Shown piece by piece: positions 1 through 6,565 of a DNA stretch of 11,852 nucleotides (position 1 is the first letter of the stretch; the number at the start of each line of letters is the position of its first letter). The notes under the pieces are model-generated. The model saw only the letters and a program-made list of their open reading frames with translations. It searched no databases and was not told the DNA's origin. Source of the DNA: DASPJR01 sp035628505 (GTDB lineage Bacteria; Planctomycetota; SZUA-567; H5-PLA8); the NCBI GenBank assembly GCA_035628505.1, contig DASPJR010000054.1, positions 1-11,852 on the forward strand. The letters run 5' to 3'. A program made the position numbers and the translations under genes.

Positions 1-3000
1 CGTTACCGGCGCCTTCCAGCTGGTGGCACGCGGCGCACACGGTTGCGAAAACAGCCTTGCCGCGCTGCGCATCGCCATACATCCGCAGGACGGCATCATG
101 TTTGGCGACAACCTTAGCGCGATCGGAATCGAGATCCTCGACCAGCACTTCCGCGGCGCGCGTGCGGATCGCTTCCTCTTTGTGCTTCAGCAACCGCTGC
201 CGGCGCGATGCATCCATCGCCGTCACCAGCGCTGGCATCTTCTTCATGCGTTCGAGCAGAATCAGTGTCGAATCCTGCCGGGACAGCAGCGTGTCAAGAA
301 CGGTCTGGCGCAGCGCCGGCCCGTGATTCTTCCAGCCGCTGAGCATCGCCTCGCTCGCGCGCGGGTCGCGAATCCGTCCGAGAGCCGCCACGGCCTCGCG
401 CTGCAGTTCGGGCGGGGTGAGCGGCGAAAGCTGCTCGGCGAGAATTTTGAGATCCATCTCGGCGCCTGCCGCATCGCGCCCCAGCAGCCGCACTGCGCCG
501 AGCCTGCCTTCCAGGGGTGCGGCGTTATCAGCCACGACCTTGCGGGCCGACTCGAGCGCCACAGCAAACGAACTCTTGCATTTTTGCAGAACTTCCGAGC
601 GCTGCAGGTATGCGCTCCAGGAGGTGCCACGCGATTGTAAGGTATCCAGAAATGCAGAGAGAAGGGTAAAGCGCCATGGAGCGTTGTCCTGTTCAGCAGT
701 TGCTGCTTTAAGCAACTGCGCGAGCGATTCAGCGCGATCTTCGGCGACGGCCATTTTCAAAAGCTGCACAGCAAGCGCGGGCTGTCCCTTAAGCAGCGCC
801 GGTTGCGCGGAAAGATCCTCTACCATCGTCTGGAGATGCGGAAGCATCGAACTGGCAACGGCAGCAAAAAGGTATTCGTCGCTTGCATGCAGAACAGCCA
901 GACGCAGCAGCGCCTTGCCGGCATCAGCGTGCGCGCTCATTCCCAGGCTGCAGGCCAGCTGCATCTGCACTTGAGGATCCGGATCCTTCTCGAGCGCAAT
1001 GGCCGTTCGCAGCACCTCTGTATCGCCGTCTTTGAGAGCACGTTCGGAAAGCCGGATGGCATGGCGGCGGACACCTGCGTGCGCATCGGACAATGCGGGG
1101 ATCAGACTCGCTTTGTCCAGTGCGCCGATGGCGTTGAGAACGTAGATCGCGTGCAGCCTGGCTTGCGGCGTGGCGGCCGAACGCGCGAGCTCGCGAAGCG
1201 GCACGACGGCGGCGGGGTCGTTCTTCCACACAAGAACCTGATGAGCCAGATCGCGCACGGTTCCATTGCTGTCATTGAGACGCTGAACCAGCGCCGCCGT
1301 GTCCAGATTGTCGAGCCGCGGCACCGGCTTTCCTCCGGCGGCGGGCACCACACGGTAGATTCGGCCGCGGTCCTCCCCCGCCCTGATGTTCAGTTGCCGC
1401 TGCCAGCCGCGCGGAATCCACTGCGGGTGCTCGATGACGTAGCGGTACATGTCGGCAATCCAGAGCGCGCCGTCGGGCCCGGTTCGAATCCACACCGGGC
1501 GGAACCAGTTGTCGGTCGACGAAAGAAATTCAGACTGCTCTTCGTCGGCTGCGCGGCGGCTGGAGAAGGTGATGCCTTTGGCACTGACGATTTCGCGGTG
1601 AACCAGGTTGTGCACCGGCTCGCAGATAAACGCATTGCCGCTCAGTCCAGAAAGAAAACTGTCACGATAGATCACCGGACTGCACGCTGACGTGAAGCGA
1701 TTGGCCTTGTCATGATCGTTAAAACGTGTCGTCGTTTCACTGCTGGGGTAAACGCGGCTGGGTCCGGGATCAACAGAGACCTGTATGCGCGGATTAGGCG
1801 AGGCCGCATGCGGATTGCGGCGCAGGTAAACGTCCTCGAGCGCGTAATGCCACATCGGATACGAATTGTTTCCGCCGAACCAGTTGTCCCAGTCGTCGCG
1901 ACACGTGCCGAACTGTGTCGGGCCGCTCTGTGCCACATGCGTGCCGGAATCTGGATAAATGCTCAAGTCACGGCCGCGTATATCCACAACCTGTCCCGTC
2001 CGCGCGGATTTAATCATTCCGCCGCTGTCGCCGTTGGCGACCTGCAGTCCCCCATCCAGGCGGAAGAACAGGCTGTTGACCAGATGCTGCTGATTGCCCT
2101 GAGTAAACCCACTGTAAAGCGTTTCGCGCTTGTCGGCTTTGCCGTCGCCATCTGTATCCTTCGCAAAGAAGATTTCCGGAGCCGCCGCGACGATCGCGCC
2201 GTCGCGCCAGACCTTTACCGCTGTCGGGCAGGGCAATGCGTCGAGGAATATAGCTGCTTTGTCGTAGCGGCCGTCGCCGTCAGTATCTGTCAGCACCTTG
2301 ATGCGGCCGCCCGGTGAGCCTTTTCCATCCATGCCGATCGGGTAGTCGCGCATCTCCACCACCCACAAGCGTCCGTCAGGGCCCCAATCGAAGGCAACCG
2401 GGCTTTCAACGAGCGGTTCGGCAGCGGCGAGTTCCACACGAAAGCCGGCTTTTACGCGCAGCGATTTCAGGCCCTGTTCAGGCGTCAGCGCCGGCCGCGT
2501 CCCCGGACCGGCATCCGCGCCCTTGGGAGCCGCTTCCTCTTTGGGAGCAGGTCGGGCAAACTCTTTGGGCACGACGTCTTTGATCGCATCGAGCAGCGTA
2601 CTCTCAACCTCCGGTGCAAACGGCGCCGGCTTGCCGTAATAGATCATCGAAAACTGCGCTTCGTATCCGCCCTCCTTTAGAATGCGCTGCGAAGGGATGT
2701 AGCAGGGCACGTCGTTGGCGTAGGCGCTGATCCACATGCGACTTGAATCAAAACGTTCGCGTACAAGTGTGTCATAATCAATGACGACTTCGCCGCCGAT
2801 GAAAAGCATGTTCAGCGCCGTACCGAAGGACCAGTTGGCGAGCGGCAAGACGACGTGATCCGGCGCCTTTTCACCTTTTTCAAACCGTGCGAGCCACTCC
2901 CGAGCGTGCCGGCGGGAAGCATCGCGCTGCTTGGTGTCATCCGCGATGGTCCGGAACTGCTCTTTGCTCGGCGCCGCAGAAAGCGGGAGCCGTGTCTCGC

Positions 3001-3943
3001 TGAAGCGCGCGTCGATTTTTACTGGCAGCGGCCGTCCGGGCTCCTGAAGCTGGCGCTGAACCTCGTTGGCCAAAACGCGTCCATGTTCTTTGGCCATCTC
3101 AAGCTTGCCACGTGGATTGGGGTTGGTGTCGGCGCCGCAGCCAATGGTGATCAGCGCCGTACTTCCGGTCACTTCGGCTTCTACAAACTCCGAAGCGTAG
3201 CCGGCCCAGTCTCCGCAAACTTTATTGAAACCGCCGCCGAGTGTTGTGCAGTGGCAGGCATAATTCGCGACGGCGGCGATGAGCTTGCCCTGCTTGTCGG
3301 TGGCGCGCAGTACGGGCAGCTTGTGTTGAACCGGACCGTCCGGATTGATTCCAAAACCCGTCCACAATCCGTTTTTTAGAACGCGGCGATTGGCCGCAAA
3401 GGCCGCACTGCCTTCCGACCAGGAAAGCCGCGCCGGCTTGCGCGCCGCCGCGGCCGCCAGCGCGGCAGCCGTGATGCGTTCGGTGACCCAGGCGGTATAC
3501 TTTTCGATGCGCGCACTTTGCTCCGGCGTCAGATCCGTCAGAATAGTCGGCGCAAAACGCAGGACCGCCGGCGCAGTATGCGTGTGGGTTGAGCAGATGA
3601 CCAGGCGCTCGCGCGGCACTCCGATCTGTTTCTTCACGCGGCTTGCGACTTCACTGACGATGTCGGCTGTAATGCCACAGTTTTCAACGGCAATCAGAAT
3701 GCAGGTATTCGTGTCTGAACCGAAGGCAATTGCGCGCGCCCAGATGCGTTGTTCAATACCTTCAAACTCGACTTTGCGTTCGCCGTAGCCGGTCAGACGC
3801 ACCGGCTCCTCCGGCGTGATGTCGATCTTTGCGGCGCCGGCCTGCGTCCATTCGAACTCTTCAGCCGTTGTCTGAGGCAATAATCCGGCGGTGAGAATTA
3901 GAACGAGAAAAACAGAAATCGAGCATTTGCGCGTGGCGTTCAT
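1..3943 (-). CDS. Secreted ceramidase-like / PVC-type dehydrogenase / helical-repeat / cytochrome c fusion protein (3' end beyond window)
   Basis: One open frame of 1314 codons without a stop, still open at the left edge. Residues 1-27 form a Sec signal peptide (basic start, VFLVLILTAGLL core, probable cut after TTA). Residues 35-465 resemble neutral/alkaline ceramidase: STHTHTAP (H120, H122), ACHCTTLGG (H231), GDW at 244-246, GCGADTNPN at 268-276, GGE (E385). A Pro/Ala/Lys-rich linker (465-488) leads into the PVC 'membrane-bound dehydrogenase' propeller (about 488-870), with two DTDGDG acidic loops (553-558, 596-601) and GPDGALWIADMYRYV. Residues 880-1290 are helical, HEAT-like. CAACH (C1303, C1306, H1307) is a c-type haem site. 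The start is supported by GGAG five bases upstream. The role is probably periplasmic: hydrolysis plus oxidation of a glycan or lipid product with electrons passed to haem c. Domain families are recognised with confidence; the substrate is unknown. Residues missing at the C-terminus would complete the cytochrome domain. Confidence 0.9.
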   Translation of the reverse strand, partial: MNATRKCSISVFLVLILTAGLLPQTTAEEFEWTQAGAAKIDITPEEPVRLTGYGERKVEFEGIEQRIWARAIAFGSDTNTCILIAVENCGITADIVSEVASRVKKQIGVPRERLVICSTHTHTAPAVLRFAPTILTDLTPEQSARIEKYTAWVTERITAAALAAAAARKPARLSWSEGSAAFAANRRVLKNGLWTGFGINPDGPVQHKLPVLRATDKQGKLIAAVANYACHCTTLGGGFNKVCGDWAGYASEFVEAEVTGSTALITIGCGADTNPNPRGKLEMAKEHGRVLANEVQRQLQEPGRPLPVKIDARFSETRLPLSAAPSKEQFRTIADDTKQRDASRRHAREWLARFEKGEKAPDHVVLPLANWSFGTALNMLFIGGEVVIDYDTLVRERFDSSRMWISAYANDVPCYIPSQRILKEGGYEAQFSMIYYGKPAPFAPEVESTLLDAIKDVVPKEFARPAPKEEAAPKGADAGPGTRPALTPEQGLKSLRVKAGFRVELAAAEPLVESPVAFDWGPDGRLWVVEMRDYPIGMDGKGSPGGRIKVLTDTDGDGRYDKAAIFLDALPCPTAVKVWRDGAIVAAAPEIFFAKDTDGDGKADKRETLYSGFTQGNQQHLVNSLFFRLDGGLQVANGDSGGMIKSARTGQVVDIRGRDLSIYPDSGTHVAQSGPTQFGTCRDDWDNWFGGNNSYPMWHYALEDVYLRRNPHAASPNPRIQVSVDPGPSRVYPSSETTTRFNDHDKANRFTSACSPVIYRDSFLSGLSGNAFICEPVHNLVHREIVSAKGITFSSRRAADEEQSEFLSSTDNWFRPVWIRTGPDGALWIADMYRYVIEHPQWIPRGWQRQLNIRAGEDRGRIYRVVPAAGGKPVPRLDNLDTAALVQRLNDSNGTVRDLAHQVLVWKNDPAAVVPLRELARSAATPQARLHAIYVLNAIGALDKASLIPALSDAHAGVRRHAIRLSERALKDGDTEVLRTAIALEKDPDPQVQMQLACSLGMSAHADAGKALLRLAVLHASDEYLFAAVASSMLPHLQTMVEDLSAQPALLKGQPALAVQLLKMAVAEDRAESLAQLLKAATAEQDNAPWRFTLLSAFLDTLQSRGTSWSAYLQRSEVLQKCKSSFAVALESARKVVADNAAPLEGRLGAVRLLGRDAAGAEMDLKILAEQLSPLTPPELQREAVAALGRIRDPRASEAMLSGWKNHGPALRQTVLDTLLSRQDSTLILLERMKKMPALVTAMDASRRQRLLKHKEEAIRTRAAEVLVEDLDSDRAKVVAKHDAVLRMYGDAQRGKAVFATVCAACHQLEGAGN

Positions 3944-3980
3944 GGAAGCTCCATAAACTACAGGTCAGCGGCCGGAAAAT

Positions 3981-4004
3981 GTAACGTGCGCGCGTAACGT
4001 GCGC
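3981..4004. repeat. Tandem 11-bp direct repeat upstream of the fusion gene
   Basis: GTAACGTGCGC occurs at 3981-3991 and 3994-4004, a 13-bp period, 38-61 bases upstream of the fusion-gene start. Read on the coding strand the core is GCGCACGTT. The same core lies upstream of the deformylase gene (4813-4821). It is a possible operator or transcription-factor site; the function is inferred from position only. The rest of the 3944-4189 gap holds no gene I can support. Confidence 0.5.
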
Positions 4005-4145
4005 TTCATCCACGTGTACACCATAACCTGTTTTGCACGCTCATTTTCCTCGACTTCGGAGCGGCAAAATCAAGACGTCAAACCCGTCGTCCATGGAGAG
4101 AACGGCAAACGGAGGCGATGGTGCAAGAGGGCTGAACCGTGAAAT

Positions 4146-4169
4146 GAAAGCGCCCTGTTAAGGACAGGG
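4146..4169 (-). terminator. Possible weak terminator downstream of the deformylase gene
   Basis: CCCTGT (4153-4158) and ACAGGG (4164-4169) form a perfect 6-bp stem with a 5-base loop. On the minus strand the hairpin starts 20 bases after the deformylase stop codon and is followed by CGCTTTCATTTC, which is only moderately T-rich. Position fits the end of an lrp-def transcript. The short uridine run makes intrinsic termination uncertain. Confidence 0.4.
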
Positions 4170-4189
4170 GTTCACTCCTTTAATAGAAT

Positions 4190-4774
4190 TTATTTAGCGT
4201 GATAATCGTCTTCCAACTGCATCAGTTGCTTGCGGATCATCAGCTTTGCGGTCATGCCGATTTTGTTGATGAAGAGAACACCATCGAGATGGTCGTTTTC
4301 ATGCTGGCAGACGCGCGCGACAAGCTCGCTGACATCCGCCTCAATCGGTTCGCCTTTGGGGTTGAGTCCGGCGACGTGCAGTTCCGCGAAGCGCTTTACT
4401 TTTGCACGGACATCGGGGATCGAGAGGCAGCCTTCTTCTTCGGTCGCGGAGCCTTTTGTGTTGCTGAAAACAGGGTTGATCACGACGCTCTGACCGGTCT
4501 TATCTTTCGAAACGTCAAAAATAAACAGGCGCACGCCGACGCCGATCTGCGGCGCGGCCAGGCCAATGCCCTTGTTCGCGTACATCGTCACGAACATGCG
4601 TGCAACAAGATCGTTGAGATCCCATTCCTGAGATTTCCCGGTGACGCTCTCCTTGGGTGCGAGCGTGAACTTTCCGGCCTTAATCTCTCCGGCGGTCAGC
4701 GCCCGGCACTTTCGAGTCAGAAAAGGATTTGGATATAAAACAATGTCGAGCGGCTGCGGTTCTGCGAAGGCCAT
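4190..4774 (-). CDS. def: Peptide deformylase
   Basis: This cytosolic metallohydrolase removes the formyl group from the N-terminal methionine of new proteins. All three deformylase motifs are intact in the 194 residues: GIGLAAPQIG (69-78), EGCLS (114-118, metal ligand C116) and QHENDHLDG (157-165, ligands H158 and H162, catalytic E159). It is longer than the roughly 170-residue E. coli enzyme, mainly through an extra charged stretch around residues 28-52 before the first conserved motif, and a short tail. AGGA lies 11 bases before the ATG, a rather long spacing. It follows the Lrp-type regulator by 65 bases on the same strand, so co-transcription is likely, although a GCGCACGTT motif in that gap may mark separate control. 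The usual partner fmt is not in the window. Confidence 0.95.
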   Translation of the reverse strand: MAFAEPQPLDIVLYPNPFLTRKCRALTAGEIKAGKFTLAPKESVTGKSQEWDLNDLVARMFVTMYANKGIGLAAPQIGVGVRLFIFDVSKDKTGQSVVINPVFSNTKGSATEEEGCLSIPDVRAKVKRFAELHVAGLNPKGEPIEADVSELVARVCQHENDHLDGVLFINKIGMTAKLMIRKQLMQLEDDYHAK

Positions 4775-4839
4775 TAAGTGAGTATTCCTGCTAGCAATGA
4801 GAGCGACCGGGCAACGTGCGCGGACTTTTCACGCCCAGT

Positions 4840-5307
4840 TTAGTCGGCAATGTCCTCCAGAGTCAACCCCAGCCGGGTTTCTTCTTTGGGCGAACTTAAA
4901 ATCACGCTGGTGCGCGTTGACACCACACCGTCAAGAGGCCGTAGATCGCCTGAGATCAGGTTCTCCAGTGCGCTGGTGGAGCGTGTACGCACTTTCAGAA
5001 GATAATCCATTTCGCCGGTGACGTGGTAGCATTCCAGCACGTCCTCAAGCTCCTGGATGCGCTGCAGAAACGCTTTGGCATGGATGGGCTTATCCAACGA
5101 TACGGCAATGAAGGCCGTAATGGGACGGTTGACTTTGTTGGAATCCAGCAGCGCGACATAGCGCCGGATGATCCCGGATGATTCCAGCTTCTTGACTCGC
5201 TCGCCAACTGACGGCGCCGAGAGGCCCACAAACTTCGCGATTTCGGAATGACTCGTCCGACCGTCTTTTTGCAGAATGTCTAATATTTTTAGGTCAATCG
5301 TATCCAT
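4840..5307 (-). CDS. Lrp/AsnC-family transcriptional regulator
   Basis: A DNA-binding regulator of 155 residues, the usual family length. It begins MDTIDLKILDILQKDGRTS, the classic Lrp/AsnC opening. The winged HTH lies at about 18-45 (IAKFVGLSAPSVGERVKKLE) and the RAM ligand-binding/oligomerisation domain at about 62-142, with TGEMDYLL (97-104) in the expected effector-pocket position. I chose the ATG at 5307: AAGG lies five bases upstream and the family N-terminus starts exactly there. An in-frame ATG at 5343 has no ribosome site and sits inside a DNA dyad. It is probably the first gene of an lrp-def unit and is divergent from manA. Dyads in the divergent region suggest autoregulation. The effector, probably an amino acid, cannot be read from sequence. 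Confidence 0.9.
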   Translation of the reverse strand: MDTIDLKILDILQKDGRTSHSEIAKFVGLSAPSVGERVKKLESSGIIRRYVALLDSNKVNRPITAFIAVSLDKPIHAKAFLQRIQELEDVLECYHVTGEMDYLLKVRTRSTSALENLISGDLRPLDGVVSTRTSVILSSPKEETRLGLTLEDIAD

Positions 5308-5339
5308 GTACGCCTTGCACCCCGCGATTTCAGGCGCCA

Positions 5340-5358
5340 GCATGCGTTTTTTGCATGC
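5340..5358. promoter_or_regulatory. Dyad in the leader of the Lrp-type gene
   Basis: GCATGC at 5340-5345 and 5353-5358 flank a T-rich spacer. With the adjoining A and T the arms become AGCATGC/GCATGCT (5339-5359). It lies 32-52 bases upstream of the chosen Lrp start. An operator for the regulator or another factor is possible; this is inferred from symmetry and position. Confidence 0.35.
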
Positions 5359-5373
5359 TTATGCGCTCTCTTA

Positions 5374-5388
5374 CCTTATTTTTTAAGG
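5374..5388. promoter_or_regulatory. Candidate Lrp-type operator
   Basis: CCTTA, TTTTT, TAAGG form a perfect 15-bp dyad with a 5-5-5 layout and an all-T centre, the general shape of Lrp/AsnC sites. It covers the -10 element of the promoter proposed for the Lrp-type gene (5380-5408), the expected arrangement for autorepression. Binding is inferred. Confidence 0.4.
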
Positions 5389-5408
5389 CAACGTTCGCCT
5401 GTTTTCAA
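5380..5408 (-). promoter_or_regulatory. Candidate sigma70-type promoter for the lrp-def unit
   Basis: On the minus strand TTGAAA (5408-5403, five of six matches to the -35 consensus) is followed after 17 bases by TAAAAA (5385-5380, four of six to the -10). It would give a leader of roughly 65 bases before the Lrp start at 5307. No equally good promoter is visible for the divergent manA. Confidence 0.4.
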
Positions 5409-5422
5409 GTGGCAAAAACATT

Positions 5423-5438
5423 GGACTGGCATCAGTCC
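5423..5438. promoter_or_regulatory. Perfect inverted repeat just upstream of manA
   Basis: GGACTG and CAGTCC are separated by GCAT, giving a 6-bp stem with a tetraloop that ends 23 bases before the manA start codon. No T-run follows, so it is not a terminator. It could be an operator or a leader hairpin near the ribosome site. Confidence 0.35.
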
Positions 5439-5461
5439 GGCTCATCCTTTAGAAAGCCTGC

Positions 5462-6469
5462 ATGACGATTCCTTCCTCTCCTCTCTTCATCAAACCGGTA
5501 TTGGTTGAGCGCGTCTGGGGCGGAAACCGGCTCCAGAGCATGTTTGGCAAGCCCATCCCAGCCGGCAAGGTTATCGGCGAAAGCTGGGAACTGTGCGACC
5601 GTGCCGACGTGCAGAGTGTCATTGCCGAAGGTACGTGCGAGGGCCGCACACTGGCAGACGTCATCGCCGAAAATCCTGCACAGGTGCTGGGGAAAAGTCT
5701 CTCCGGCCGCTTTCCGCTTCTGGTGAAGTACATCGACGCGGGCACCGCCTTATCCGTCCAGGTCCATCCCGACGACGCCGGCGCGAAGAAGTATAACGAC
5801 CTCGGCAAAAGCGAATGCTGGGTGGTTCTGCATGCCGAGCCTGGCGCGGAGATCATTCGCGGCTTGAAGCCCGGGACAACGCGCGAGGACTACGCAAGCG
5901 CCGTGGCTGAAGACCGCATCGAAGACGTTCTGAATAAATTCAACCCGCGCACCGGCGATCTTGTGGCTCTTCCCGCCGGAATGGTCCACGCCATCGGCGC
6001 CGGGCTGGTCGTCGCCGAGATTCAGCAAAGTTCCGACATCACCTTCCGCATTTATGATTACAAGCGGCTGGGCCTTGACGGCAAGCCGCGCAAACTGCAC
6101 ATCGACGAAGCGCTGAGCGCCATCAAGTTCGATAACAGTTTCGACGCGTTCGAAGGCGACATGAGCCGCAACACCGTGGCGCCGAAAATCGAGTCCCGCC
6201 GTGCCGGGGTGCTCACTGAAGCCATGCTGCGAGGCAAGTACTTCACCCTCAATCGGTATACGCTCGATCCGGCGTCGCGTTTCACACTCCCGGAAAACGC
6301 CGACGCGGCACGCGTGCTGATGGCGATAGCCGGAAGCGGTAAGCTTGGGAAGAAGACGGTTCGTTCGGGACAGACTCTTTTCCTCCCAGCCTGTTGCGGG
6401 GATTTTGAAATCAGTTCATCGCGCGACCAGACCTTGATGCTGCTGGAAGCGACGCCTCTGGCCGGCTGA
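5462..6469 (+). CDS. manA: Mannose-6-phosphate isomerase, class I
   Basis: This cytosolic zinc enzyme interconverts mannose-6-phosphate and fructose-6-phosphate, linking mannose use to glycolysis and supplying GDP-mannose synthesis. At 335 residues it matches the short class-I type rather than the roughly 390-residue enterobacterial form. Visible hallmarks: RVWGGNRL (17-24), GESWELCDR (39-47), VQVHPDD (99-105; zinc ligands Q100 and H102), GKSECW (115-120; E118), PAGMVHAIGAG (171-181; H176) and EIQQSSDITFRIYDYKR (186-202) with the catalytic arginine at R196. The C-terminal third is a divergent cupin-like beta domain. The ribosome site (AGAAAG) is weak. It is divergent from the Lrp-type gene across 154 bases, and the kinase gene follows after 96 bases on the same strand. 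Confidence 0.93.
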   Translation: MTIPSSPLFIKPVLVERVWGGNRLQSMFGKPIPAGKVIGESWELCDRADVQSVIAEGTCEGRTLADVIAENPAQVLGKSLSGRFPLLVKYIDAGTALSVQVHPDDAGAKKYNDLGKSECWVVLHAEPGAEIIRGLKPGTTREDYASAVAEDRIEDVLNKFNPRTGDLVALPAGMVHAIGAGLVVAEIQQSSDITFRIYDYKRLGLDGKPRKLHIDEALSAIKFDNSFDAFEGDMSRNTVAPKIESRRAGVLTEAMLRGKYFTLNRYTLDPASRFTLPENADAARVLMAIAGSGKLGKKTVRSGQTLFLPACCGDFEISSSRDQTLMLLEATPLAG

Positions 6470-6565
6470 GCTTTCTGAAAGTTTTTCCCAATGGGCCACT
6501 TCGTCAATACAACTCATTGACTCTGCGTGGCTTAATGCGAAAATCGGTCTGGGAAGTGCAGGTGT

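Noticed and set aside
803..1690. Long plus-strand frame of 295 codons
   Set aside because: It is the antisense of the HEAT/dehydrogenase part of the giant minus-strand gene, whose frame has recognisable motifs throughout.
4093..4161. Small plus-strand frame of 22 codons in the gap before the deformylase gene
   Set aside because: Too short, no ribosome site and no protein features.
4199..4738. Plus-strand frame of 179 codons opposite the deformylase gene
   Set aside because: A shadow of a gene whose three catalytic motifs are read on the minus strand.
5305..5343. Upstream ATG at 5343 as start of the Lrp-type gene
   Set aside because: No ribosome site, lies within a DNA dyad, and adds 12 residues not typical of the family; the ATG at 5307 fits better.
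6473..6488. CTTT-CTG-AAAG followed by TTTTT after manA as a terminator
   Set aside because: Only four AT-rich base pairs with a three-base loop; too weak to call.
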